A stretch of 64,000 nt of DNA, taken from positions 30,368,143-30,432,142 of the forward strand of contig CM069452.1 of the NCBI GenBank assembly GCA_035610835.1, written 5' to 3'. This stretch comes from Ophiura sarsii. Lineage: Eukaryota; Echinodermata; Ophiuroidea; Amphilepidida; Ophiuridae. Both the position numbers and the translations under genes were made by a program. Below are positions 1-9,163 of the stretch, piece by piece. The first letter of the stretch is position 1. Each line of letters starts with the position of its first letter. The notes beneath the pieces were generated by a model, which saw only the letters and a program-made list of their open reading frames with translations, was not told where the DNA came from and searched no databases.

Positions 1-7
1 CCACTAG

Positions 8-372
8 ACAAGAGTGTGTGTGATGCCACCCAATGATGACGCCTTGCACTTAGCATATGTGCAGAGCCAACTATCAGGGCAGCTATACAAGCACAGCCTT
101 GACCAGAACCCTATACCTTTTCCTGTGGGCCATGGATGGAAGACTGTTGATGAGACGAGGGAGATTGAAATTGATTGGATGGAACGGCAGTCTGCTCAAG
201 CAAGCATCCTTGAGCTCTCATCTTGCAATTGCAAAAAATCCAAGTGTAAAGAGGGGGTGGCAGATGCAAGATGCTGTATTTCATTGGGCATCCCCTGTAC
301 AGAACTCTGCACCTGCAATAAATGTGAAAACCGATTCGCCGCAGATAGGGGCGTAACAGAGGTTGGTTGTCA

Positions 373-375
<3 letters not shown>
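8..375 (+). CDS. C-terminal fragment of a CXC (tesmin/TSO1-like) cysteine-motif protein, copy 1
   Basis: The frame is open from just after a stop at 5-7, through an in-frame Met at 23, into the poly-G tract at 376. Counting from that Met, residues 36-53 contain GHGWK followed by an IEIDWM stretch. Residues 68-103 form a cysteine cluster with Cys at 68, 70, 75, 84, 85, 92, 96, 98 and 101, including CNCKKSKC and CTELCTCNKCEN. This resembles the CXC/CRC module (C-x-C-K-K-S-x-C ... C-x3-C-x-C-x2-C), which is found in tesmin/LIN-54 DNA-binding proteins and at the end of many invertebrate repeat-associated proteins. A few residues are inserted between the third and fourth cysteines compared with the usual spacing. 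The upstream stop suggests a last exon or a truncated copy, with the rest lying outside the window. The poly-G would encode glycine, so the true end is uncertain. Confidence 0.55.

Positions 376-419
<44 letters not shown>
376..419 (+). repeat. Poly-G tract of 44 bases
   Basis: Uninterrupted G from 376 to 419, the longest homopolymer in the window. Similar G or C tracts occur at 714-735, 826-848, about 1170-1185, 5426-5441 (C), 7169-7183 (C), 22261-22283 (C), 27421-27439 (C) and 28983-29002. Their true lengths depend on sequencing chemistry. Confidence 0.9.
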
Positions 420-424
<5 letters not shown>

Positions 425-449
425 CCAAAAAGATTCCTGGTTAGAATAA

Positions 450-767
450 TACCTTTTCCTGTGGGCCATGGATGGAAGACTGTTGATGAGACGAGGAGAT
501 TGAAATTGATTGGATGGAACGGCAGTCTGCTCAAGCAAGCATCCTTGAGCTCTTATCATCTTGCAAATGCAAAAAATCCAAGTGTAAAGAGGGGGTGGCA
601 GATGCAAGATGCTGTATTTCATTGGGCAACCCCTGTACAGAACTCTGCACCTGCAATAAATGTGAAAACCGATTCGCCGCAGACAGGGGCGTAACAGAGA
701 CCTATGGTTGTCAGGGGGGGGGGGGGGGGGGGGGGCACAGCCAAAAAGATTCCTGGTTAGAATAACG
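450..767 (+). pseudogene. Second, frameshifted copy of the CXC-motif fragment
   Basis: This is the second unit of the 336-base tandem duplication. It starts with the same GHGWKTVDE stretch, then loses one G in the GAGGGAG run (near 496) relative to copy 1, which shifts the frame. The cysteine cluster therefore continues in a different frame from about 514, as CKCKKSKC ... CTELCTCNKCEN. It also gains one codon before the cluster (LLSSC against LSSC). The cluster itself has no stop and all nine cysteines are kept, so the disruption looks recent. It is followed by a second poly-G tract at 714-735. Confidence 0.6.
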
Positions 768-825
768 GAATTTTTCGTAAAAGGTTGCCCCAATTTTTTT
801 CCCAGTCAGAATTTCACGTAAGTGT

Positions 826-943
826 GGGGGGGGGGGGGGGGGGGGGGGTAAGGTCACAACATTTTGCACGGTCACAAAAGGGGGGGTAGGGTCACAACAT
901 TTTGCACGGCCACAAAATTTCGCACGGTCACAAAATTTCGCAG
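826..943 (+). repeat. Poly-G followed by degenerate GGTCACAA tandem motif
   Basis: A 23-base poly-G (826-848) runs into four imperfect copies of a unit resembling GGTCACAACATTTTGCAC, two of them ending ATTTCGCA. No coding potential is visible. Confidence 0.6.
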
Positions 944-1000
944 TTCAAAAAGCACAACACTCAACAATTTGTTGGCTATTGTGCTTTTTGTACTGCGACA

Positions 1001-1134
1001 TTTTCTTTCCCTTTCTTCATTTCTTTCTTTCCCCTTTTTTCTCCTTTTCCTTTTTCTTTTTCCTCCCTTTTTCCTTTCTCTTTTCTTTCCCTTTCCCCCT
1101 TCTTTTCCTCTTTTCCCTTCCCCCCATTTTTCCT
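1001..1134 (+). repeat. Polypyrimidine (C/T) tract of about 134 bases
   Basis: Almost pure C/T on the + strand, broken by single A residues at 1019 and 1126. Homopurine-homopyrimidine tracts this long can form triplex (H-DNA) structures. This one probably arose by simple-sequence expansion. The open frames across it are low-complexity Phe/Ser/Pro or Lys/Arg/Glu and are not genes. Confidence 0.85.
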
Positions 1135-1364
1135 GGTGGGTAGGTTTGAATTTCCTGCTGAGCACCTTCAGGGGGGGGGGGGGGGGCACTGACAAATTGA
1201 CATTTACCAATTTTGTCTTGTCATGAAACATGGTCTGTCATCAGTATTTATTTGGCAGCAAAACAAAAAGATGAAGAAACATTGACCAGACTTCAAGATT
1301 TGTGGCACTTGAGGGCAACACAAAAATTCATTTTGCCTTACTGATTGAATACATACATGTAATA

Positions 1365-1925
1365 CAGTCATCAAAAAAAGTAACTATACAGGTAATAAAT
1401 GGGCTTCTAACTCTTAAAATATATATCCTACCTATAAATCTTAAATTATAAAGTTGTTGAAAAATTTGTCTTCTTTAATATGATATATTGCACGCTAGGA
1501 TCGGGTGATGAGGAAGTGGCACTCAAAAATGTAAGGAGAAGTCCGATTTTCATTTTCACATTTTTATTTTCTACACGCGGACCAAGCTACGGGTACCTTA
1601 TTGATTACCGGTAGTGCAATTGGGGGATGCATGCGCAGGTTGGAAAGTCGGCCGCATTGTTCCGATGGATCAATACGCCATACACACGCTACCTGTCATT
1701 CTCTCCCCCGTGTTGAAATGTAAAATGTGAATTTGAAATTGTGACTTTACCTTACATTTTGGATTGTCGCTTCTTAAATATTCGACCGATGCTAGCGTGC
1801 AATATCTCATATTAAAGAAGATAAATCTCTTAACAACTTTATGATTTAATATTTCTAGGTAGGATATATATTTTTAGAGTTAAAAGTACATTTATTACCT
1901 GTATAGTTACTTTTTTTGATGACTG
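1365..1925. mobile_element. CAGTCATC-family MITE, copy 1 (TA target)
   Basis: A 561-base inverted-repeat element with TA on each side (1363-1364 and 1926-1927). The termini are CAGTCATCAAAAAAAGTAAC and its complement. The arms continue for roughly 200 bases with mismatches, through the GATATATTGCACGCTAGG region at 1485-1500 and its partner at 1790-1806. The TA target and CAG ends fit a non-autonomous Tc1/mariner-type element. A second copy lies at 22110-23543, where a paralogous uninterrupted site confirms the ends. No transposase reading frame is present. Confidence 0.8.
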
Positions 1926-1927
1926 TA

Positions 1928-2302
1928 TACATGTAATATGGTTTGCATGCGAAATATACATTGATAGAGACCTGCCGATGGTTGACAACCAGAAAGAAGT
2001 AACTTGTTGGTCATTTGGAGATATTGATTCCTTCAAAATCCTTGTCACTCACAGATTCTATGGACCACAGACAGCTGTTTGGTGAAGCCCAGTTCATTGA
2101 TGGGACTCAAAATAATATACACTATATTACCGGTATATGTTTTTAGTTACATCTTTCTGGTTGTCAACCCTGGGTGTATTATATACTGATGTTGACGTGT
2201 GTATTGTATGGTTTTAAGGTTTGAGTTTACAAATTATATAAGATGACGTAAATGAAAACAGGTAAGACTCTGAAATGTCCATTATGTGTATTAGTCAAGT
2301 CT
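1928..2302. other. No feature recognised
   Basis: AT-rich intergenic-type sequence. I see no reading frame, inverted repeat or tandem array I can defend. Confidence 0.5.
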
Positions 2303-2304
2303 TA

Positions 2305-2525
2305 ATACTATGGACATAATTCAAGCTATTTCATGCAAGCGTGTTTTGTTGCTGTTCGCAAAGCTGCGTCCAGATCATAAATGAGCGAACAACTATGCAT
2401 GCACGTCACAATTGACCAATCAGGATGCCCTGTGATTTTTTGAAAGCGCCTGGTATGCACTTCTGAGTTTGCATGTACGCATTTACGCACGCACCCCCGC
2501 ATTTTTGGAATTATGTCCATAGTAT
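2305..2525. mobile_element. Short inverted-repeat element (ACTATGGACATAATTC)
   Basis: A perfect 20-base inverted repeat, TAATACTATGGACATAATTC at 2303-2322 and its complement at 2508-2527, encloses about 185 bases. The outer TA on each side is consistent with a TA target duplication. Length and structure fit a MITE. The one open frame on the minus strand shows no family resemblance. Confidence 0.65.
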
Positions 2526-2795
2526 TATGACGCTTGCTAATGTATGGCAAATTAGAGCATCAGTGATTGACACCATATAGTCCATTGTATTTTGAATATG
2601 TTAATTAAAATGTGCCTGAACGTAGCATGATATTCGTGCACTGATATCTATATGCCGGGATATCATGTTCATATGTTGGTCGGCTCACTGTGGTAGAAAT
2701 TAAATGCTTTCTGAACATGTTTGTTATCAAATCATTTATCAAGATCACAAATCATTTATCAATATCACATTTTAGGTATGATTGTTTTCAAATCG

Positions 2796-3007
2796 GGGCT
2801 TGAAATAAGCAGGAGCAGGGTGCAAATTTACCATTGTTAAACCTTACAATTACAATTCTTTAGTAAATTATGTCACCAGAAGCATCTTTTACATTGAGAA
2901 TTGCCCCTGGTTATTCCAGTGCACCCAGCTTCATGATGACATAATTGATGTGGTAAGGTTGTGCAAAAGGTAGCTCCTGGTTCTTAATTCCTTATTATTT
3001 CAAGCCC
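2796..3007. mobile_element. Inverted-repeat element (GGGCTTGAAATAA)
   Basis: GGGCTTGAAATAA at 2796-2808 is matched by TTATTTCAAGCCC at 2995-3007. An inner AGGAGC/GCTCCT match lies nearby. The 212-base size fits a MITE. The target duplication is not clear. Confidence 0.5.
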
Positions 3008-3334
3008 TGGTTTAACGTTTACAATGGTCATCCTTATGTAGGCACTGATGTAGCTTTATGTGTTAAACCTGGAGATTGTGTGGGGGAGAGTGGGGGGGGG
3101 GGGGTAAAGTATTGACTGAATAAAAAGTAATACATGTACACGTACCTATACTGGAAATAAAACAAGTAACAATAATAGAATATAATTGAGATGTGTCCAG
3201 TGTGATCTTACTGTGCTCTTTTTTCCTTCCAGCAGAACAGCATTACATTGAGGCATCATTTTATTTAAACGGTTGAAAGGAATCAATTTGCTGTTTGAAA
3301 GTTCAGAAATAGTATGCTGAAAAGTATCAGTGTT

Positions 3335-3585
3335 GCCAATATTATGATAAACCTGATTTTTTTTGGATAAAGTTCTTGGTTGTAAGCTATCACCATACAC
3401 TCTTGATAACTGTATTTGAAGAGGTTTTTTGCAAAAGGGCCTACATCCACTTTGGCTCTTGCCAATATTATGATAAACCTGATTTTTTTGGATAAAGTTC
3501 TTGGTTTTAAGCTATCACCATACACTCTTGATAACTGTATTTGAAGAGGTTTTTTGCAAAAGGGCCTACATCCACTTTGGCTCTT
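3335..3585 (+). repeat. 126-base tandem duplication
   Basis: The unit beginning GCCAATATTATGATAAACC at 3335 repeats at 3461, nearly identical through CAAAAGGGCCTACATCC. Each unit ends with the same GCAAAAGGGCCTACATCC motif that recurs at the palindrome just downstream. The duplication therefore belongs to the same local expansion. Confidence 0.85.
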
Positions 3586-3846
3586 ATTGAGAAAAAGTCA
3601 AAAAACTGTTTCTAAATATTCAAGTTGAGCAATTGAAAAACTGAATGGATTATGAAAGAGGTACACTACATACTAATTTAAATTGAAATAAATTTTAAAT
3701 GTGCTAGTTTTAATTTTTTTTAAAATCATGTTTACATTTCTTGAAAATTTGGATGTAGGCCCTTTTGCAACAAAACTCCATCTGTTTGTACATAAAGAAA
3801 AAATACCACACACAAAATATCATTTATTTTAATCATTTAAAATAAA

Positions 3847-4124
3847 TAAGTTTGATATTGAAATGTATAGGTCACAATCATATGTTTCAAGGAAATAAAA
3901 TCATTTTTTTCAAAAAGACCTACATCTCATTGTAAACAGCCATTGAAGTTGTTGTTTTGTTGCAAAAGGGCCTGTATCCCGATTTAATTCTGGATACAGG
4001 CCCTTTTGCAACAAAACAACAATTTCAATGGCTGTTTACAATGAGATGTAGGTCTTTTTGAAAAAAATGACACTGTTTCCTTGAAACATATGATTTTTCC
4101 CTATGCATTTCTATATCAAACTCA
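3847..4124. repeat. Large near-perfect palindrome (hairpin arms about 133 bases)
   Basis: The two arms, 3847-3979 and 3992-4124, are inverted copies separated by only about 12 bases around 3985. The inner stems read GCCTGTATCC/GGATACAGGC and continue through the GCAAAAGGGCC, CATTGAA and ACATCTCATTGTAAACAGCC stretches with few mismatches. The motif GCCCTTTTGCAAC also occurs at about 3756 and 4147, and inverted at 3429 and 3554. It may be a foldback element or an inverted duplication. No target duplication could be fixed. Confidence 0.85.
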
Positions 4125-4218
4125 TTTTTGGAAAAAAATGCACCATAGCCCTTTTGCAACAAAGCTCTTCATTTCTTAAAACTTGGGATTCCAGAAACGA
4201 TGCCATATTATCGTCTAT

Positions 4219-4535
4219 CACAGCAAATTATGAGCGTTTACTATTGGACAAACTAAAAGTAAACTCGAAAGTAAACGCAATTATAAACACAAAAGTAAAT
4301 GTAAAAGTAAACGCAAAACTAAACGTTTCTTGCATTTTGCACCGAATTGACCTCAAAGCATGCTCCAAGTGAGTGAATATCACAGATAATTCCACCATCT
4401 GTTATATAATGGTATTGATTAAAGGCTGGGTGGAAAACAGCTTAGTTATTGGGCTCACATAAGTGTTTAGTATTGCGTTTACTTTTTGAGTTTACTTTTA
4501 GTTTGTCCAAAAGTAAACGCTCATAATTTGCAGTG
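4219..4535. mobile_element. Foldback element rich in AGTAAAC
   Basis: CAGCAAATTATGAGCGTTTA near 4221 is mirrored by TAAACGCTCATAATTTGCAG near 4513. The arms extend about 60 bases through TTGGACAAACTAAAAGTAAA. The left arm is followed by several AAAGTAAA(C/T)G repeats. The 89-residue open frame across it (4103-4372) is low-complexity Lys/Val/Asn and is not a gene. Confidence 0.6.
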
Positions 4536-4905
4536 TATGTTAAAATAAAAAGAGGATCCAGTGTGTGTTGACAATTTGGGATTTCAAGGAGAAGGCTGTC
4601 TTCTTATCTTGATCTTGGTTGACTACTGTGCACAGAAGGGCTCTAATCATTCCAGATACTTGATATCTAGGAGAAATGCCAGAAAAAACACCTTTGTGAG
4701 TAAGGAAAGGCATACACTTTAATGTATTTTTATTGGTGACTTAAAAGCATTCATCATAATCAATCTGTGTAATATTGACACTTACTTATACAATGGTCTA
4801 TGAGTGACAAGCAAATATGGCGAAGTTAAAAACTCTTACGACCTATCAACTTCAAAACATGTAGGCTACTTATGACGAGACGACTTTCGGACGGCGAAAC
4901 TTTTT
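4536..4905. other. No feature recognised
   Basis: AT-rich sequence without a supported gene or repeat. Confidence 0.4.
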
Positions 4906-5466
4906 GTGCACGGACGATCTGTTAAAACACTTATATGATCACCAACGGTTGAAAATCCAACATTAATATGATTAAAAACGATAATTTCTTGCATGCTTTT
5001 CACCTCGTCTCACTCTCAGCTCTGCACCAAAGCTCACAAAAGTAGAATGTTTCATACGTTTTTGTCAGGATGTTTTAACTTTTTTCGGGTTATAAAGACT
5101 CAAAACCACCCAAAATGTATAAATATATGACAAATTGTTCGCCTCGCTAAGTTCGCAATGTAGTTAGTATAATTTCACAAGATCAAAAGATGGGGTATCA
5201 TTAAATTATTGGCCGTTCAGAGAATCAGAGGGCACAAACAGAACTTACCAACAAATCCATGGACAAAAGAAAAAGACAGCCCCTAAATATGTGACAAGTT
5301 GATTTTTTTTTGGGGGGGGGGGGGAGTTGTGTAAAAAGCTACTGGTTAGTAGGGGGGGTCATGTAATTTTCAGTTTCCACTGTAGGGGGGGTTAGGTAAT
5401 TTTGACACACGAATCTTGAATTTGTCCCCCCCCCCCCCCCCTCCACCATAAATAATGAACGGTCCC
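4906..5466 (-). mobile_element. Fragment of the GGGACCGTTCATT element (PIF/Harbinger-like)
   Basis: This is the reverse complement of the first two thirds of the element at 22125-22989. Shared landmarks include the poly-C/poly-G next to CAACTTGTCACAT, GGCCGTTCAGA, and GCATGCTTTTCACCTC. The intact end is on the right: the terminal CACCATAAATAATGAACGGT continues TCCC (to 5466), followed by TAA. The opposite terminus is not seen, so this copy is truncated near 4906. Confidence 0.65.
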
Positions 5467-5469
5467 TAA

Positions 5470-6230
5470 GTTGACTTCAACATAAACAAACATTATAATA
5501 AACCAACCAACACGATCCAGTTAGGTTTTGTCCAAAATCATTTGAACATTCAAATCCACCAACCGACAAACCCGAGAACCGCGAAAGCCGAGAACCGCTC
5601 TAGTGATGTTTGCAATTGTCGCGATGCAAAGTTTGCACACCTCTGAAAGGTATCTGACCCGTATCTGACACCACCAAATGTTGCGCGTGGCGGAGGGCTG
5701 AATTTGGAAATCTATATATAATTATTTTGCTGGCCACGTTTGTTTGCAGGGCAGAACCTGCGTTTTCTACTAAAGTGACAAGAAAGGAGGCACTACCCAG
5801 CTTTAATTTCAATGCATTTATTTATCACCAACAGTTTTATAATGCAATATTTATTCACGCAGTTTACTGTTTGAAACAACAACTCTACTAAACTTCAAAT
5901 TTTGAACACACCCAAACCCACTAAAACAATCTACACTACGCTTTGCACCACCACGTTTTATCCTTCACTACCCTGTTGGCAACTTAGTTTGATTCATAGC
6001 CGATAATCTAATTATTCTTATCCTGCTCTGTACTAGTTCTCCGCTAGTTTTTACTATCGCTAGTCCCAAGCTCGGAGCGTTATGCTGAATATACAAAGAA
6101 AACAATATGGGGTTAATAACATAATATGGACTGGGGTTATACCTGGGTTTGTCGGAACATGGTAATGGGTGAGACATTGACCAATGTTTACTCATCCACT
6201 CTATAATGTCTCTACTATGATCTCACAAAG
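5470..6230. other. No feature recognised
   Basis: Apparently single-copy sequence. Open frames of 70-75 residues on the minus strand show no domain signature. Confidence 0.4.
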
Positions 6231-6311
6231 TGACCACCATGACGATGACACCACGACGACTAGCCAAAGCGACCACTATGACGACTGCTATAACGACTAC
6301 CCAACGCGACC
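6231..6311 (+). repeat. Minisatellite, left part (GACCACTATGACGACTGC unit)
   Basis: About two imperfect units of a ~37-39 base motif containing GACCACTATGACGACTGC and GACTACCCAACGCGACC. The array resumes at 11341 in the same orientation and phase after the 5.0 kb block. Confidence 0.7.
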
Positions 6312-6326
6312 AGGGTTTGGATAATG

Positions 6327-6503
6327 TGCGAGTTGCGAGTTGCGAGTTGCGAGTTCGAGTTGCGAGTGCGAGTTGCGAGTTCGAGTTGCGAGTTCGAGTT
6401 GCGAGTTGAAATATGCAAGTTGCGAGTTTGATTTTGCGAGTTCGAGTTGCGAGTTGCGAGTTGCAAGTTATATTTTGCGAGTTGTTACATGCGAGTTGCG
6501 AGT
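6327..6503 (+). repeat. Heptamer array (GCGAGTT)n, left
   Basis: Repeats of GCGAGTT with occasional single-base deletions (GAGTTCGAG) and short interruptions such as ATATGCAAG and GATTTT. Because 7 is not a multiple of 3, each frame cycles through all phases and yields a repeating CELRVAS-type peptide. The open frames here are artefacts of the repeat. Confidence 0.85.
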
Positions 6504-6784
6504 TCCCTCTATTGATAGTTACTTTCATTTCAATTTCAGATAAATTAAAGTTCAATTAAAGCTCAATTAAAGTGCTTTGATAATTTAAAGCCCTTTGATA
6601 ATATTATTATTCAATATTTTGTATAAAGAACAGTATGTTATAGGTAATAATAGCATTTTGCAGTGTATAAGGACACATCTCTTAGTGCCCCTTTAAGTTC
6701 CTCGTTCTTGGTCATACTAACAGGTGGTTAGCTGTGCTATAGCTGTATTAACCTCAGATAGAATTGTGCATGTATAATGGGGAA

Positions 6785-6830
6785 AAAGTATGTCAGGTGT
6801 GTCAGAAAAAGTATGTCAGGTATGTCAGAA
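6785..6830 (+). repeat. 23-base tandem duplication
   Basis: Two copies of a unit containing GTATGTCAGG(T/A)TGTCAGAA, differing by a substitution. This is a minor local duplication. Confidence 0.6.
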
Positions 6831-7183
6831 AAAGTGGGTAAGGTTATTGAAACACCCGTATTGATGCATGACTTGGTGAAGTCTTCATCCAACTTAGATT
6901 TTTAAACAGCCAATGAATGGAAGCAATATTATGGCTGCAATTTAGCCAATTCAGACAAATTTCAACTCTGTGTTTGATATATATAGATTATCTGTGTTAA
7001 ATGTAAATTGTAAATAATCACACATCAGAAGTACAACCTTTGGATTACTTTTGAATTACATCTTCCCATTTAACTTGATTAAAATGAGGCGCATTAACCC
7101 TAACCCTGCCGCCCACTTTTTCACATTTTTTCCCCCGCGGTGAAAGGTGACCCAAAATATTTCCGCGACCCCCCCCCCCCCCC

Positions 7184-7255
7184 AGGATTTGAACCACAGA
7201 CCTCCAGCACACGGGGCAAAGGATTTTTAACTACACCACAGATATAGGCTGGGTC
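7184..7255 (-). mobile_element. tRNA-derived SINE head (copy 1)
   Basis: On the minus strand there is a tRNA-like region with a box A-like TGGTGTAGTTAA (+ strand 7229-7240) and a box B GGTTCAAATCC (+ strand 7185-7195). Their spacing is about that of a tRNA gene's internal promoter. The acceptor stem does not pair convincingly, so it is not a functional tRNA. A poly-C/poly-G tract follows it. Confidence 0.6.
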
Positions 7256-7526
7256 CAGGTTTTCTTTGAAATACTTCCATGCCAGGTTATACAAGCAGGC
7301 TGGGTCGTTGGATTTGGCAGGGTTAGGGGCATGTTAATGAAAACTAAATATATGCAAACATATTAGTAGGCTATAGGTATATGTGTTGTATTTATTGGCC
7401 TATTAGTAGGCCTGTATGCTGTATGGTAAAGGAGTAAATCTTAGACATCAACATTTTTCACCTAGTCAGGGACTTTTCCTGTCCTCAAATTAAAAAAAAA
7501 AATTGTGTGGTCCACAACATTCCCCC

Positions 7527-7600
7527 TGATTTGAACCACGGACCTCCGGCACACGGGGTAAGGGATTTTCCACTACATACACTAAAGTGTCAAGGCTACT
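7527..7600 (-). mobile_element. tRNA-derived SINE head (copy 2)
   Basis: Closely matches copy 1: box B GGTTCAAATCA (+ strand 7527-7537), the CCCCGTGTGCCGGAGGTC region, then a box A-like TGTAGTGG near 7570. Same strand and the same neighbouring module as copy 1, so both belong to one SINE family. Confidence 0.6.
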
Positions 7601-7694
7601 TGGCGCAGTAGTAATAGGCTGGCTTCAGTATTTTTTCGAAAAAAAATCCACACCGGTTATACAAACAGGCTGGGTCGTTGGATTTGGCAGGGTT

Positions 7695-7941
7695 CTTCTT
7701 CTTCTTCTTCGGGCTCTGTCAGATTTGACGAGTGGCTGCCATACGATCACATCTCCGGATCACATCTCTGTCTTGTGCCAGACGCTTGGCCTTTATAAGA
7801 CTCATACCAGTCCATTCCTTGATGTTGTCAAACCATTGTTTCCTTTGACGACCTCTTTTCCTGCTGCCTTCCACTTGTCCTTCTATGATGTGGAGCGCCA
7901 GTAAGCTACCACTGCCTCTAATGATGTGCCCGAAGTAGAAG
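7695..7941 (-). mobile_element. 5'-truncated non-LTR retrotransposon 3' end with target duplication
   Basis: A 247-base insertion bounded by a perfect 11-base direct repeat, TTGGCAGGGTT (7684-7694 and 7942-7952). On the minus strand it consists of the C-terminal coding end of a LINE endonuclease/reverse-transcriptase protein, a short 3' end and a GAAGAAGAAGAA tail. 5' truncation, a trinucleotide tail and a short target duplication are hallmarks of target-primed reverse transcription. It is inserted within the local GGATTTGGCAGGG repeat. The clade (RTE- or L1-like) cannot be settled from this fragment. Confidence 0.85.
7719..7937 (-). pseudogene. C-terminal end of a LINE reverse-transcriptase ORF
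   Basis: Seventy-two uninterrupted codons on the minus strand end at a TGA (+ strand 7719-7721). The peptide contains FGHIIRGSGS, EGQVEG, then RKRGRQRKQWFDNIKEWTGM and RLAQDRDVIRR. The GRxRKxWxDNIKEWTG pattern followed by an ...LAQDR... helix is a well-known C-terminal signature of non-LTR retrotransposon proteins. No start codon belongs to it; it is only the end of the ORF. The lack of stops suggests a fairly young insertion. Confidence 0.8.
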
Positions 7942-8055
7942 TTGGCAGGGTTAGGTTATGTTATTAAACAACAAATAAATATATGCAAAACCTATGTTAG
8001 GTATATGTGTTGTATTTGAAAAACTTCCACACCGATTATACAAACAGGCTGCTCA

Positions 8056-8136
8056 CTCTCAGCCTGTCCTCAAATTCACTCAACCTGTCCTCAGCCTGTT
8101 TCACTCAGCCTGTCCTCAGCCTGTCCTCAGCCTGTC
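8056..8136 (+). repeat. CAGCCTGTCCT minisatellite
   Basis: About six copies of an 11-base CAGCCTGTCCT-like unit, some separated by short spacers (TTCACT). The array ends at the inverted copy of the TACCATACAGCATACAGG module. Confidence 0.75.
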
Positions 8137-8386
8137 CTCAAAATGTTGATGTCTAAGATTTACTCCTTTACCATACAGCATACAGGCCTACTAAACAGGC
8201 TGGGTCGTTGGATTTGGCAGGGTTAGGCTTATGTTATTAAACAACAAATAAATATATGCAAAACCTACTAGTAGGTTAGGTATGTGTTGTATTTATTGGC
8301 CTATATATTAGTAGGCCTGTATGCTGTATGGTAAAGGAGTCAATCTTAGACATCAACATTTTTCACCAAGTCAGTAACTTAGTAGT

Positions 8387-9163
8387 GGGCAGGTAAATAT
8401 GTTTTTAAATGTTGAAAGCCTAATATATAATAATCTCAACAATGAAGACTATACAATGTAAATGGAGATTAGGAACTGGCCTAGAAATAACACCTGCCCA
8501 CTGCGGGTAACGTTTGAATCGGACAGTGAAGATACCTACCTGCCTGACAGACGGGTAAACTTTTTCATTCAAACATACACCTGTCAAACACACGGAGGCT
8601 GTACCTGAAGGTACACAGCCCCCTTAAAAAAATCTGAAGTTCCAGCCCTTTTGGATAGGAGTGTAATATGAGCACCATTAGAATTCTAGTGGGGGAGGTC
8701 TTTTCTTTGCAGTTGGGCAGAGCTTGTTAGTTCATGGTTAGTTCGATATCCCAATTGCAGAAAGAAAATAATGATTTAATTCACTGCTGGGTAGACTTCT
8801 ATCAGTTCTGATTCATCAATTTATGACACAACTTAGCATGTATAGAGAGGATGATATGGCAGAGGCTGGTGTTGATTAAAGAGCCAGAACAATTTGACTC
8901 TCATTTCCAATGAGGACAACTTGTACTATAAGTAGTGAAAATATTGAATTGCTAATAAGGCCAAATTTTTTTTTTTTTTTATTTGTTAAAATTTAAACAG
9001 GGAGATACTACACAAAAACATGTTTTAAAGATTTTCCCCCGAAAATTCGGGTCCATCGGAAAGGGCAAGTCAACTTCTGTTTTTGTTGTTGGCCTAACCC
9101 TGCTATAGAACAATTTAAACAAAGTCCTTGTGCATAGAGCTAGGTCACAGTGTTGAAGAAATA
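8387..9163. other. Mostly unassigned, with an isolated TTAA-element end
   Basis: AT-rich sequence with no gene. It contains one 30-base end of the GGGGGCTGTGCACC element at 8594-8623 (listed separately) and a run of T at 8967-8981. Confidence 0.4.
8594..8623 (-). mobile_element. Isolated end of the GGGGGCTG TTAA element
   Basis: Reads GGAGGCTGTACCTGAAGGTA then CACAGCCCCC followed by TTAA (8624-8627). This is the terminal 30 bases of the foldback family seen at 41210 and 54353. Nothing more of that family follows on the inner side, so it is a relic. Confidence 0.65.

Larger units (their letters stand above)
114..767 (+). repeat. 336-base tandem duplication (two units)
   Basis: Unit 1 (114-449) and unit 2 (450-767) match from TACCTTTTCCTGTGGGCC through the cysteine cluster, the poly-G tract and the CACAGCCAAAAAGATTCC stretch. 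The main differences are poly-G length (44 against 22), one G lost in unit 2, and a few substitutions. The low divergence points to a recent duplication. An assembly artefact around the poly-G tract is the alternative. Confidence 0.85.
7248..8386. repeat. Local repeat cluster (GGCTGGGTCGTTGGATTTGG)
   Basis: Three direct copies of a module starting CAGGCTGGGTCGTTGG lie at about 7298, 7667 and 8196. They share a downstream stretch with ATATATGCAAA and, in two copies, TGTATGCTGTATGGTAAAGG plus CTTAGACATCAACATTTTT. That last part is also present inverted at about 8137-8190. The cluster probably reflects a SINE body plus local duplications. Confidence 0.65.

Noticed and set aside
864..1231. Frames of 96-120 residues rich in Phe/Ser/Pro or Lys/Arg/Glu
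   Set aside because: Low-complexity translation of the polypyrimidine tract.
3335..3585. Possible CRISPR-like repeat arrangement in tandem regions (also 10327-10481)
   Set aside because: Units are contiguous or nearly identical throughout with no unique spacers, and the genome is eukaryotic in character.
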